DNA of 62,356 bases from Planctomycetota bacterium (GCA_039182125.1 JBCDCH010000018.1:1-62356); one strand, 5' to 3'; counted from the first letter of the stretch, positions 38,870-48,469 are shown. Numbers and translations are program-made. The notes: a model not told the origin generated them from the letters alone.

Positions 38870-40117
38870 ATGGCAAATCAGTCACGACGTGAATTCATGA
38901 AGGTCGGCCTCGGCGGGCTGGGCATGCTGTCGCTCGGCGGGGCGACGCCGTTGTTCGTGCCCAAGTTCGCGCACGCCGACCAAGCCGCCGGCACCGCCAT
39001 TGCCAATGACAACGTGCTCGTGGTCGTTCAGCTCTCGGGCGGCAACGACGGGCTCAACACCGTCATTCCGGTCGGCAACGACGACTACAAGAAATCCCGG
39101 CCGAAGATCGCGCTCTCCGACGGGCTTCACAAGGTTTCCGACGAGTTTGCGCTCAACCCCGGCATGGGTGCGTTCAAGGCGATGTATGACGAGGGCATGC
39201 TCGCCATCGTCAACGGTTGTGGATACCCCCAGCAGAACCGCTCGCACTTCGAGTCGATGGCCATTTGGCAATCGGCCGACCCGTCGCTCAACGACACCAA
39301 GGGCTGGCTGGGTCATTACCTCGATCACCTCTCGCGCGGTACCCAGTCCGAAGCCCTCTCGGCGGTCAACATCGGCGACGAACTCCCGCAGGCGCTCGTC
39401 ACCGAGGGCGCGCCGATCCCATCCATCAACAACCTCAACGACTTCTCCATCGTCCTCGATAACCGCACCGGCTTCGACAAGGACCTGGAGCGGCAGTTGA
39501 TCGAGGAGTTCGCACAGTCCGAGTATGACAACCCGCGTGCTGCGTTTTTCGCCAAGCAGGCCAACAACGCCATCGTCAGCGCCGACGAGATCCGCCGTGT
39601 CGCCAGTGCTTACGAGGCCGACGCGGACTACCCCGGCAATCTCGGTAATCGCCTCAAACTCATCGCCCGGCTCATCGCCGGCAACTTCGGCACCCGCGTC
39701 TTCTATTGCCAGATCGGCGGTTTCGATACGCACGCCAACCAGATCCAGCAGCACGAGAACCTGCTCCGCAACGTCACCGAATCCATCCGAGCGTTTTACA
39801 AGGACCTCGGTGCCAAGCAGCTCGACTCGAAGGTCACGACGATGGTCTTCAGCGAGTTCGGCCGACGCGTGCGGCAGAACGACTCGCAGGGCACCGACCA
39901 TGGCGCGGCCGGCCCGATGTTCGTCGTCGGTCCGAAAATAAAAGCCGGCCTGCACGGCGGCTCGCTTTCGTTGGCCAAGGACGATCTGGACAACGGCGAC
40001 GTGAAGTTCACCACCGACTTCCGCCGGGTTTATGCCAGCATGCTCCGTGACTGGCTCAACGTGGATCCCGCCGAGGTATTGCAAGGCGACCACGAAGCGT
40101 TGAAGCTGTTTTCGTAG
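38870..40117 (+). CDS. DUF1501 family protein with Tat signal
   Basis: A protein of 415 residues. The N-terminus has a twin-arginine signal (SRREFMKVGLGGLGMLSLGG), so it is exported folded. The DUF1501 core follows: VLVVVQLSGGNDGLNTVIPV, GYPQQNRSHFESMAIWQSAD, FYCQIGGFDTHANQIQQHEN, MVFSEFGRRVRQNDSQGTDH, then GAAGPMFVVGPKIKAGLHGG. The alkaline-phosphatase-like fold and the conserved Asp, His and Glu suggest a metal-dependent hydrolase-like exported protein of unknown substrate. It is cotranscribed with DUF1800 just upstream. Its stop codon lies inside a palindromic repeat (40114-40179). Confidence 0.92.
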   Translation: MANQSRREFMKVGLGGLGMLSLGGATPLFVPKFAHADQAAGTAIANDNVLVVVQLSGGNDGLNTVIPVGNDDYKKSRPKIALSDGLHKVSDEFALNPGMGAFKAMYDEGMLAIVNGCGYPQQNRSHFESMAIWQSADPSLNDTKGWLGHYLDHLSRGTQSEALSAVNIGDELPQALVTEGAPIPSINNLNDFSIVLDNRTGFDKDLERQLIEEFAQSEYDNPRAAFFAKQANNAIVSADEIRRVASAYEADADYPGNLGNRLKLIARLIAGNFGTRVFYCQIGGFDTHANQIQQHENLLRNVTESIRAFYKDLGAKQLDSKVTTMVFSEFGRRVRQNDSQGTDHGAAGPMFVVGPKIKAGLHGGSLSLAKDDLDNGDVKFTTDFRRVYASMLRDWLNVDPAEVLQGDHEALKLFS

Positions 40118-40179
40118 GGCGGGCGCACTGCCTGCCACGCATCGAGCGCGATCGGATTGGCAGGCGGTGCCTGCCCTAC
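40114..40179. repeat. REP-like palindromic repeat
   Basis: Arms 40114-40137 and 40158-40179 pair almost fully (GTAGGGC...GCCTGCCA with TGGCAGGC...GCCCTAC) around a 20-base spacer. It overlaps the DUF1501 stop and separates it from the sulfotransferase gene. The form suggests an interspersed repeat used as a hairpin or terminator. Confidence 0.65.
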
Positions 40180-40187
40180 GGTGAGCC

Positions 40188-41159
40188 ATGTCCCCCCGCG
40201 TGATCGCGTTCGTCGTCGGTACCTCTCGCGGGGGGACGACGTGGCTGTCGAAAGTGCTCAACTGTCATCCGCGGATAGCCTGCTTTGGCGAGAGCGGCTT
40301 CTTCGGTCGGCACTGGTTCGAGCCTGACGCCGATGGTCGGCTCAGCGGCACGCAGGTGCGAGAAAAGTTCGACGGCGCGATTGCGGGGACGTGGGGTCCG
40401 CACACCGGTGATGTTGGTACGCTGCGCCGTGCGAACACCCCTGAACTCCACGCGGCTCTGCGGGAACGTCTCGAACCGATGACCGCCGCAGGCGGCACGG
40501 TCGCCGAAGTGTTCGACGCCTACGCCGGTGCGTTCGGTGTTGCCGAGGGCAAGCCGTTGGTGATCGAAAAGACGCCGCATCACGTGAATCATGTCGATCG
40601 CATTCTCGACGCCGTGCCCGATGCGAAGTTCATCGTGACGTTGCGCGATCCGTACTCGTTCATGCGCAGCTATAAGTTTCAGGGTCAGCAGTACGACGCC
40701 GAACGGCGTGCCCATGCGGAGCGGGTGTATCACCCGATCACGTGTGCGCTGATTTGGCGACGATACTTTCGCTCCGTGTTTGAACTCGAGACCACCCACG
40801 CGGACCGTGTTTTCCGGTTCGATATCGGCGCGCTGGCCGATCGTGAGGAGGCCGTGCTTGACGACTTACAGGACTTTCTCAGCGTCGAGCGCGCGCCGCT
40901 TGCCGGGCAGGTACCACGAGACAACAGCAGCTTCCCTAGCGGCCAACGCGAAGAGCTTGGCGCGGGGGACGTGTGGTGGATGAACCGCATCGCCGGCCCG
41001 GAGATCGACGCGGGGGGTTGGCCCCGGCGATCGGCGGGCGGGATGGTCGGCCTGCTGCCCGCGCTGACACTGCCCATCTGGGCGGTGCGTAACTTCGGCC
41101 ATCTGCGCCGCACGGTCCGCAACCCGGCCCGCTACGCGGCGTCTCTGTTTCGTCGCTGA
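40188..41159 (+). CDS. sulfotransferase family protein
   Basis: A protein of 323 residues. The PAPS-binding 5'-phosphosulfate loop is VGTSRGGTTWLSKVLNCHP near residue 10. The catalytic His region ACFGESGFFGRHWFEPDADG, the 3'-phosphate site with KFIVTLRDPYSFMRSYKFQG near residue 146, and VFRFDIGALADREE follow the order of the sulfotransferase fold. It moves sulfate from PAPS to a carbohydrate or other acceptor, which is unknown. Planctomycetes often have many such genes, linked with sulfated polysaccharide use. It stands alone on the plus strand after the DUF1501 gene and faces the GH5 gene. Confidence 0.85.
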   Translation: MSPRVIAFVVGTSRGGTTWLSKVLNCHPRIACFGESGFFGRHWFEPDADGRLSGTQVREKFDGAIAGTWGPHTGDVGTLRRANTPELHAALRERLEPMTAAGGTVAEVFDAYAGAFGVAEGKPLVIEKTPHHVNHVDRILDAVPDAKFIVTLRDPYSFMRSYKFQGQQYDAERRAHAERVYHPITCALIWRRYFRSVFELETTHADRVFRFDIGALADREEAVLDDLQDFLSVERAPLAGQVPRDNSSFPSGQREELGAGDVWWMNRIAGPEIDAGGWPRRSAGGMVGLLPALTLPIWAVRNFGHLRRTVRNPARYAASLFRR

Positions 41160-41192
41160 TTAGGTGCTTTTGACCGATTGAGATTGTTGTGC

Positions 41193-43058
41193 TTACTCGC
41201 CTCGGTCCAGGCCACCTTCGAACGTGACGACCGCGTGATGACCGGGCATGTTGCTGTTGACCGCGAAGCCGATCAGTGACTCGTCGGTGAACGAAACGTC
41301 GGCCGGCGAGGTGGTCCACTGCCACGGTTCATCGCCGCGCGCCCAGCCGAGGCGCACGTCTTCACCGTCACGCTCGATCGCCAGCCGCAGGGGCAGGGGG
41401 CCCGGCTCTTCGTAGTCGAGATGGCGCTCGACCACCGCAGCGCCGGACGCCGAGCGTGCGGCCACCGTGATCCGGCCATTGGAGAACGCATGAACAAAAA
41501 CGAAAGCCGCGTCCTCGGCGCTGCTTTCTCGCAGCATGATGCCCGCCTTCGACCACTGCCCCGAGCCGGCGTACTCGATCAGCGTGGTCTTGAAGTGTTC
41601 GCTGTCCCCGGCCGGCCGCGCGAGGTACACGAATGCGTCCTTGTCGGCCCAGATGTCGTTGCCCCGGCCGGCGAGCGCGAAGGCCTTTTCGTTGATCGAA
41701 CCGTCAACGATTCCACCGCCGGACCCATCACCGATCGTGTGCGTTTGCCAGCCGGCAGGAGGATCGGTTAGTTCGACTTCCCTGATGCCGAGCTGTGGGT
41801 CGGGCAGTTCGATGTTCACCCCTTCCTCGGCAATCAACGCGTCGCGCAGTTCCACGTCCATCGCATACTCGATCGTGCCAAGCCGTCGAAACGCCGCGGC
41901 GATGTCGTCGTAGCTGTCGCTGCGTAGCTGGACCGACCACGGCTCGGCGTTGGTCACGAAGTACCAGTTGTCCGGGTGGACGCCGGGCCGATCCTTGACC
42001 AGCTTCCACGACCAGAGCACCGGTGCCCAACCCATGTCGTTGTACTTGTCGAAGTACCAGCGCGTGAGTGTCGGCTGGTCGAGGCGGTCCCAGACGATCT
42101 GCATTTCGCCGATGACAAGCGGCACGCCCCAGGCGCGGGTCTGTTCGAGTTTCGGTTCCAGCAGTGCGACGTGTCGGGCGTGGCTCAAAAGCGTTGGCTC
42201 GCTACCGAAAAGGCCAGGGTAGTAGTGATCGGTGACCGCGACGCCGGTCCAGCCGTTATCCGGGGCGGCGTCGAGATAGCGGCGGAGCGGCTCGAAGTTT
42301 CCGCCGATGAGTGGGGCAACGAGGATCGGCGTCGCGGGGTCGGCTTCACGAACGGCCTTGACGGCGCGATCGATCAACGGCCCGTACACCGGACCGTGTG
42401 CGTCGTTGAACTCGCCCCACGGCTCGTTGACCAGGTCATACGCCGCGACGTTCGGTGCGTTTTTGAAGCGGGCCGCGATCTCGCCCCAGAGCGAGACGAA
42501 ACGGTCCTGGGCTTGCTCGTCGGTCCAAAGCCGGTTGTAGCCGATCCTGCCAGAGGGGCCGTCGACACTTTGGTGTCCCGGTGCCGCGTGCATGTCGAGG
42601 ATGACGTACAAGTCGTGAGCAGTCGCCCACTTCACGGCCAGGTCGAGGTAGTGAAAGTCCTCCACCGTGCCCAACGCGTCGGGGTCTTCGATGACGTGAT
42701 AATGAAACGGCACACGCACCGTGTTGAAGCCGGACTCGGCGATCAGTCTGAAGTCCCGCTCGGTGATGTAGTTGTCCCGCCAAATCCGCTTAAGTTCGGC
42801 GTGTTTCTCCTCGCCGAATCGTTCGATCAGCACTTGATCGAAGCCATATTCGGCCCGGAGGTCTTCGTCGGCAACGGCGAGCATCCACGGCTCGATGAGC
42901 AGCCAGTTGCCGACGTTGACGCTGCGCAAATCGACACGTTCGCTGTCGTCGGTTTCGAACTGTCTGTCGCCGACCAAGACCTTGGGCAACTCGGCGAGGG
43001 TTGGCAGCGCGGTGAACAGGATCGCCGCGATAGCGGCGAATGAAATCCGTTGATACAT
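41193..43058 (-). CDS. secreted glycoside hydrolase family 5-like enzyme with C-terminal beta domain
   Basis: A protein of 621 residues with a signal peptide (MYQRISFAAIAAILFTALPT, cleaved after TLA). The GH5-type TIM barrel spans about 40-400: ESGFNTVRVPFHYHVIEDPD, VILDMHAAPGHQS, NVAAYDLVNEPWGEFNDAHG with the acid/base Glu, VTDHYYPGLFG, and the nucleophile Glu in VPLVIGEMQIVWDRLDQPTL. A C-terminal DUF1349/laminin-G-like beta sandwich (about 450-615, with AGIMLRESSAEDAAFVFVHA) probably binds glycans. GH5 enzymes cleave cellulose, mannan or related beta-glycans. It is downstream of the YihY gene on the same strand, with 65 bases between. Confidence 0.85.
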   Translation of the reverse strand: MYQRISFAAIAAILFTALPTLAELPKVLVGDRQFETDDSERVDLRSVNVGNWLLIEPWMLAVADEDLRAEYGFDQVLIERFGEEKHAELKRIWRDNYITERDFRLIAESGFNTVRVPFHYHVIEDPDALGTVEDFHYLDLAVKWATAHDLYVILDMHAAPGHQSVDGPSGRIGYNRLWTDEQAQDRFVSLWGEIAARFKNAPNVAAYDLVNEPWGEFNDAHGPVYGPLIDRAVKAVREADPATPILVAPLIGGNFEPLRRYLDAAPDNGWTGVAVTDHYYPGLFGSEPTLLSHARHVALLEPKLEQTRAWGVPLVIGEMQIVWDRLDQPTLTRWYFDKYNDMGWAPVLWSWKLVKDRPGVHPDNWYFVTNAEPWSVQLRSDSYDDIAAAFRRLGTIEYAMDVELRDALIAEEGVNIELPDPQLGIREVELTDPPAGWQTHTIGDGSGGGIVDGSINEKAFALAGRGNDIWADKDAFVYLARPAGDSEHFKTTLIEYAGSGQWSKAGIMLRESSAEDAAFVFVHAFSNGRITVAARSASGAAVVERHLDYEEPGPLPLRLAIERDGEDVRLGWARGDEPWQWTTSPADVSFTDESLIGFAVNSNMPGHHAVVTFEGGLDRGE

Positions 43059-43123
43059 GAGACACCTCCGCGGGAGAGCGTACAGAAATCCCGTCCAGCC
43101 ACCCAGCGATCGTGACCGTCGAG

Positions 43124-44461
43124 TTACGACTTCGACGGCGGATCGCCTGGTGTGTCCTCGACAGGTGGCGTACTCCCGGGCGGTTCTTCCGGATCGGGCG
43201 TGCCTTCGACCGCTTCCTTCAACTCTTGACGAAGTTCACGCTCTTCCTCGTCGAGATCGCTCTCGGGGATCTTGGCGGCTTCGACTTCCTCCGGGTGTTC
43301 GTCGCCCTTGCGTGGGATGCCAAGAAGTGCGAAGTCGATTTCGCTGTTGATCTCCGCACCGATCATCAGCACGAGCGCGTCGACGTAGAATAGCAGCAGG
43401 AGAATCACGATGCCGCCGACGGCGCCGTAAGTCTTCGCGTAGTTCTCGGTCCCGCCGAAGCCTTCGACATAGGTCCGCATCGCCAGGCCCGTGAGTAGCC
43501 ACATGGCAATGGTGAACACCGCGCCGGGCGTGATCAGGTGGAAGCGGCGCTTGAGCGACGGGCCAAAGTGATACACCAGCCCCAGGATCATCACCAGCAG
43601 CGTGATGCCGAATGTGTAACGGACGACGTTGATCAGGAGCGACACCCACCAGGCCGTTTCGATCTCGATGCCGAACCAGTTGGCGAACAACCCGCCGGTG
43701 AGGAACTGCAGGATCAGCGACGAAATGGGCAGCAGCACCAGCACGAGAATCACCAGCGTGCCGACTACGACGGTGAGGGCGATGGCGATGAGCCGCTGTT
43801 TCCAAAAAGGGCGCGGCTTCTTGATGTCGTAGCAGCGGTCCAGCGCGGACATCGTCATGTTCATCCCGCCCGACGCGGTGAACAGGGTCAGCAGCAAACC
43901 GATCGACAGGATCCCGCGAAGGCCTTCGATGGGAACCGCCGAAACGGTCACCTGCGACTCGGTGCCGAGTTCGACTTCGGACAGTTCCTCGGCCTCGAAG
44001 CGGAGCGTCCGCTCGACACCCTCGAGTCGAAACCTGAGCGAATCGGGTATCTGACTGTCTTCGGTCGCGGTCCAATCCTGCGGTTCGAGTTCGACGATGT
44101 CGCCGAGCAGTTGGCTACCGTTGGCAAGGCGAATCACGTCCGCGGTGCTCGTCGTGACCGCCGTCTCGCCAAGCAGCGGGAGCAGCGTCTGCCGCACCGT
44201 GTCGCCGGCGGGACCGGGCAGTTGTTCCTCGACGAACGACTCGACGCGATCGACGATCGGGCCACGCACCGACCCGGGCAACAGCGGTACCAGCGTCAGC
44301 AGAAAAATCAGGAACGGAAACAGCGCGAAGAGCCACGAATATGCCATTGCCGCGGCCCAGGTCAACAGGTTGTCGTCACCGATCTGGTGGGCGATGCGGC
44401 GGGCGAAGCTGATGGGCCCGACGTGCTTGATCACGCGCGGGACGTCGGAGAGACGAGCCAT
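43124..44461 (-). CDS. YihY/BrkB-family membrane protein with inserted extracytoplasmic domain
   Basis: A protein of 445 residues of the YihY group, inner-membrane proteins of uncertain transport role. The usual helices are present: AMAYSWLFALFPFLIFLLTL near residue 40, LLLTLFTASGGMNMTMSALD, LVILVLVLLPISSLILQFLT, VVRYTFGITLLVMILGLVYH and AVGGIVILLLLFYVDALVLM. Between the first helix pair and the GILSIG helix, about residues 108-185 form an unusual insert. It contains ADVIRLANGSQLLGDIVELE and LRFRLEGVERTLRFEAEELS, like a small LSm/SHD1-type beta domain. The C-terminus is Pro- and Glu-rich. The length is larger than the typical 290-residue YihY. Confidence 0.8.
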   Translation of the reverse strand: MARLSDVPRVIKHVGPISFARRIAHQIGDDNLLTWAAAMAYSWLFALFPFLIFLLTLVPLLPGSVRGPIVDRVESFVEEQLPGPAGDTVRQTLLPLLGETAVTTSTADVIRLANGSQLLGDIVELEPQDWTATEDSQIPDSLRFRLEGVERTLRFEAEELSEVELGTESQVTVSAVPIEGLRGILSIGLLLTLFTASGGMNMTMSALDRCYDIKKPRPFWKQRLIAIALTVVVGTLVILVLVLLPISSLILQFLTGGLFANWFGIEIETAWWVSLLINVVRYTFGITLLVMILGLVYHFGPSLKRRFHLITPGAVFTIAMWLLTGLAMRTYVEGFGGTENYAKTYGAVGGIVILLLLFYVDALVLMIGAEINSEIDFALLGIPRKGDEHPEEVEAAKIPESDLDEEERELRQELKEAVEGTPDPEEPPGSTPPVEDTPGDPPSKS

Positions 44462-44549
44462 GGGGGCATCGTAGCGGGGCGGCGGGGCGGCCGTCCGTCG
44501 GCAAAAGTTGGCCGGTCCGACGCTGAATCGCCGATGCGTTTATCGGACC

Positions 44550-47141
44550 ATGCGCCTCTTCGCCGCAATCGTCGTTCTGCTATGCGCCGCCACCGTCCAC
44601 GGATCGGGCAGGGTGCTGCACGTGTTCGACTTCGAGGAGCGATCGCTGGGCAACACCGAAGAGGTGCCGATGGGTTGGCGTCGCATCGTCGGTCCCGGCT
44701 ATCCGCACTACGTCCGCGGAAAGCTGGAGCGCTCCACGGCCGAAGCCCCCGCGTTTGCCGGCGATTGGTCGTTCCACATGAAGCTCGACGGCGGCAGCGT
44801 CGCCTACCGCCTCACCCCGCACACCATTCCCGTCACCCCAGGCGTCCGCTACCGCGTCGAGGCTGCCCTGCGCACGCTCGGCAACAGGCACGCCGCGGCG
44901 ACGGTCGAGGCGTACTTCGCGGACAAGGCCGGCCGCATGATCGACGGGACTCGAACCACTTCGGACATCCATCGCGGCAACTGGGAGCGCCGCGCCGTTG
45001 AACTGGTCGCTCCGACCGACGCCGACGGCGGCTCGTTGGTTTTGCAGATAGGTCTGTATCAGCCGACCGAACTCGACGCGGTCGAGGACTACCGTGACAT
45101 CGGTGGCGACCTCGGCAAGGCGCTGCGGTTGGACGTGCGTGGCTCGGCGTGGGTCGACGACATCGTGGTCACGCGCGTGCCGACCCTCGTGTTTGATACG
45201 CCGACGCCGTTGCAGGTGTTTCCTCCCGGCGAGCGGCCGTCTTTACGGCTCGCCGTGGTCGACGAGCGGACCGATGACCTGACCGCCACGATCGCCGTGA
45301 CCGATTTGCATGGCAACGAAGTCTTTCGACGCAGCGGCCCGATGCCGACACTTGCGGGCGACGGACCGACGCTGGTCGCGCTGCCACCGCTGCCGGCCGG
45401 GTACTACGAAGCACGCATGCTGGTCAGTGCCGCCGAACACGGTCAGTTGCTCCTGCGTCGCCGGCTTTCTTTCGTCGTGTGTCCCGACGAGACCGATGCG
45501 ATGACGGCGCGACGGGGATACGGCGATGCACGCTTCGGGTTCGACTTGACCCGACTGTCGGCCGACGCAATCAAGCACTCCAAGGACGTGCTCCCGGTAT
45601 TCGGTGTGGGGTCGGTCGTGTTGCCGCTCTGGTCGGAGACCGGCTTCAACGACGAGCGTGATCTCTCCGCGTTGCTGAGCGAGCTTCAGATCCTGGGCAT
45701 CGATGCGTCGGCATGCCTGATCAAACCGCCCACCGCCGAGGACTGGTCTGACGCCGGTGGGGACGAGCGGTGGCACGATCCGATCGGCGGCATCGCCGCC
45801 CGTCACGCGACACTCATGCGGCGCTGGCAGATCGGCGACATCGAAACGGCCGAACTCTGGCCCGAAGATGCGAAACGTAAACACGCTTACCGCCGGGCCC
45901 AGGCGATCCTCCGCCCGTTGCTCGGTAGCGATCGCGTGTCGATGCCTTGGCCGATCTGGTACGAACCGATGGACATCCCCGGGAACGAACCGGCGCTGAC
46001 CCTGCGCGTGCCGACCGGCGTGTTGCCCAAGCAAGTGCCGTTGTACGTCGACGACCTGCGCCGGTATTCGGTGCCACGCGAGGTAACGCTGAGCCTTGAC
46101 CCGCTGGCGTCCGAGCCGTTCGGCATGCCGCAGCAGTGGCGCGATCTGGCACTGCGGATCGGCTACGCGGTGTCTGCCGACGCCGACCGTGTGATGCTCC
46201 GCATGCCGATGACCAAGCGCGACGGCATCCAACAGCCCACGCCGCTGGCCTTACCAATGCGGACGATCTTCCGAACGCTCGGTCACACGACGTTTGTCGG
46301 GGAGGTGCCGGTCTCGCCACTCACGCGCGGCTTCATCTATGAAGACATCGACGGCACCGGTGTGATGATGGTCTGGGCCGAAGAGCATCACGAAGATGTC
46401 GAACTGGACGTGGCCGTCGGCGGTGCACCGGTGCTGGTCGACATGCTCGGCAACCGCATGCCGCTCGAGGTCATCGACGGACGCGTCCGCTTCACCGCCA
46501 CGCAGGTGCCGAGCTTCATCGTCGGGGTCGATCCCAACCTCGCGAAACTCCGACTTTCCACCACGCTGGATAACCCGCTCGTCGAGGCGAGCTTCGGCGA
46601 ACACCAGCGGACACTCTCGTTCACCAATCCGTATAAGTATCACCTGACCGGCACGTTCAGTGTCACCGGCCCCGACGGTTGGGAGATTGAGCCGCTGCAG
46701 CGGCGGTTCCAACTTGGACCGGGCGAGACGGCTCAGGTGCCGGTGCGGATTCGCTTTCCGTTCAACTCACCGGCCGGCGATCAGCCGACGACGGTGCGGT
46801 TCCGATTTGATTCGAGCGACCTGGAAGTACTCGACGTGCCGATCGACCTGCGGCTGGGACTTTCGGACGTGAGTATTTCGAGCATGGCCTTCCTCGATCG
46901 CGGCACGCTCGTGGTCCAGCAGGTCATCACCAACTACGGCGAGGGACCGATCAACTACAACAGCTTCGTCGTCGCGCCCGGGTACGCCCGGCAAGAGCGG
47001 TTGGTCATCGACCTCGCGCCTGGAAGCAGCACGATCAAGCGGTACCGATTCCCGTCATTCGTGGGGCCGGCCGACCTGCGTAGCGGGCTGTACGAGATCG
47101 ACGGCGACCGTGTTCTCAACGAGCGCTTGCGTGTCGAGTGA
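44550..47141 (+). CDS. large secreted protein with carbohydrate-binding-like and GH-like regions, unknown
   Basis: A protein of 863 residues with a signal peptide (MRLFAAIVVLLCAATVHGSG). Residues about 20-205 form a beta sandwich like carbohydrate-binding modules (WSFHMKLDGGSVAYRLTPHT, GGSLVLQIGLYQP, WVDDIVVTRVPTLVFDTP). Residues 320-600 resemble a TIM-barrel of clan GH-A, starting with YGDARFGFDLTRLSADAIKH, but no clear Glu pair for catalysis is found. Beta domains near 600-860 (LSFTNPYKYHLTGTFSVTGP) follow. It could be a degenerate or novel glycosidase or a glycan-binding surface protein. The start at 44550 is set by the signal peptide. It is convergent with hemL. Confidence 0.6.
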   Translation: MRLFAAIVVLLCAATVHGSGRVLHVFDFEERSLGNTEEVPMGWRRIVGPGYPHYVRGKLERSTAEAPAFAGDWSFHMKLDGGSVAYRLTPHTIPVTPGVRYRVEAALRTLGNRHAAATVEAYFADKAGRMIDGTRTTSDIHRGNWERRAVELVAPTDADGGSLVLQIGLYQPTELDAVEDYRDIGGDLGKALRLDVRGSAWVDDIVVTRVPTLVFDTPTPLQVFPPGERPSLRLAVVDERTDDLTATIAVTDLHGNEVFRRSGPMPTLAGDGPTLVALPPLPAGYYEARMLVSAAEHGQLLLRRRLSFVVCPDETDAMTARRGYGDARFGFDLTRLSADAIKHSKDVLPVFGVGSVVLPLWSETGFNDERDLSALLSELQILGIDASACLIKPPTAEDWSDAGGDERWHDPIGGIAARHATLMRRWQIGDIETAELWPEDAKRKHAYRRAQAILRPLLGSDRVSMPWPIWYEPMDIPGNEPALTLRVPTGVLPKQVPLYVDDLRRYSVPREVTLSLDPLASEPFGMPQQWRDLALRIGYAVSADADRVMLRMPMTKRDGIQQPTPLALPMRTIFRTLGHTTFVGEVPVSPLTRGFIYEDIDGTGVMMVWAEEHHEDVELDVAVGGAPVLVDMLGNRMPLEVIDGRVRFTATQVPSFIVGVDPNLAKLRLSTTLDNPLVEASFGEHQRTLSFTNPYKYHLTGTFSVTGPDGWEIEPLQRRFQLGPGETAQVPVRIRFPFNSPAGDQPTTVRFRFDSSDLEVLDVPIDLRLGLSDVSISSMAFLDRGTLVVQQVITNYGEGPINYNSFVVAPGYARQERLVIDLAPGSSTIKRYRFPSFVGPADLRSGLYEIDGDRVLNERLRVE

Positions 47142-47142
47142 T

Positions 47143-48450
47143 TCAAATGTCGGTGCGTTTGACCGCGGCGAACGCGATCTCGGAGGCGGCAACGGTCTGT
47201 TCGATCGCTTCCTCGTCGTGGGCCAGCGATACGAAAAGCGCTTCGAATCGTGAGGGTGCAAGCAGCACGCCGGCCTCGCGCATCGCGTGGAAGAACGTCG
47301 CGAATCGGTCGGCACTCGTTGCTGTCGCGTCGGCAAAGTTCTCCACCGTGTCGCCTTCGGCGTCGACGAGGTAGAGTCCGACCATCGAGCCAACGCGGTT
47401 GACGCAGACCGGCACGCCGGCGTCTTTTGCGGCCGTTTCCAAGCCGTTTTGCAACTGGGCACTGCGCGTTTCGAGTGTGTCGTAAGCGCCGGGTTCCTGG
47501 AGGATCTCGAGCGTCGTGATGCCGGCGGCGGTGGCGAGCGGGTTGCCGCTGAGTGTGCCGGCCTGGTACATCGGACCGGCGGGCGAGACCTGCTCCATGA
47601 TGTGTTTGGGGCCGGCATACGCCGCAAGCGGCAGGCCACCGCCGATGACCTTGCCGAAGCACGAAAGGTCCGGGCGGATGTTGTAACGCACCTGCGCACC
47701 GCCCCAGGCGACGCGGAACCCGGTCATGACTTCGTCGAAGAGGAGCATCGCTCCGTGCTTGTCACAGAGTTCACGCAAGCCGGCGAGGTAACCCGGCGCG
47801 GGCGGGACCAATCCCATGTTCCCCGCGATCGGCTCCACGGCGAAGCAGGCGATATCGTCTCCGTGGAGTTCAAAGACTTTTGCCGCGGCGTCGAGATCGT
47901 TGTACGGAACGGTCAGCGTGTTGGCCGCGACGGACTTCGGTACGCCGGGCGAGGACGGCGTGCCGAGCGTCAATGCACCGCTGCCGGCTTCGACGAGCAA
48001 CCCGTCGACGTGGCCGTGGTAACAGCCGGCGCACTTGACGATCTTGTTGCGTCCGGTGGCGGCGCGGGCCAGCCGGATCGCGCTCATCGCCGCCTCGGTG
48101 CCGCTGTTGACGAGCCGAACCATGTCGACGCTCGGCAGGGCTGATGCGATGGTGTCGCAAAGCGTCGTCTCGGCCATGGTCGGCATGCCAAAGCTCGTGC
48201 CATGGCCGGCTTGCTTGCAGATCGCCGCCATGACGCGGTCGTTGGCGTGCCCGGCGATCAACGGGCCGTAGCTCATCACGTAGTCGATATAGCGATTACC
48301 ATCGACGTCGGTGACGCGACACCCTTCACCATCGGCAACGAACACCGGCGTCCCACCGACCCCTTGAAAAGCCCGTACCGGCGACGACACGCCTCCGGGC
48401 ATTACCAAAGAGGACTCGGCGAAGGCGACCTGAGATTTCTCAATACTCAT
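47143..48450 (-). CDS. hemL: glutamate-1-semialdehyde 2,1-aminomutase HemL
   Basis: A protein of 435 residues of the PLP-dependent HemL family, the second step of the C5 route to tetrapyrroles. The landmarks are VMPGGVSSPVRAFQGVGGTP, DYVMSYGPLIAGHANDRVMA, RLVNSGTEAAMSAIRLARAA, CAGCYHGHVDGLLVEAGSGA, LLFDEVMTGFRVAWGGAQVR, CFGKVIGGGLPLAAYAG (PLP Lys) and MYQAGTLSGNPLATAAGI. It is full length. The start at 48450 fits the family; in-frame residues upstream overlap the preceding phosphatase gene and are not conserved. The 3' end is one base from the end of the convergent secreted protein gene. Confidence 0.96.
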   Translation of the reverse strand: MSIEKSQVAFAESSLVMPGGVSSPVRAFQGVGGTPVFVADGEGCRVTDVDGNRYIDYVMSYGPLIAGHANDRVMAAICKQAGHGTSFGMPTMAETTLCDTIASALPSVDMVRLVNSGTEAAMSAIRLARAATGRNKIVKCAGCYHGHVDGLLVEAGSGALTLGTPSSPGVPKSVAANTLTVPYNDLDAAAKVFELHGDDIACFAVEPIAGNMGLVPPAPGYLAGLRELCDKHGAMLLFDEVMTGFRVAWGGAQVRYNIRPDLSCFGKVIGGGLPLAAYAGPKHIMEQVSPAGPMYQAGTLSGNPLATAAGITTLEILQEPGAYDTLETRSAQLQNGLETAAKDAGVPVCVNRVGSMVGLYLVDAEGDTVENFADATATSADRFATFFHAMREAGVLLAPSRFEALFVSLAHDEEAIEQTVAASEIAFAAVKRTDI

Positions 48451-48469
48451 GCGCGGATCGTAGTGCGGG

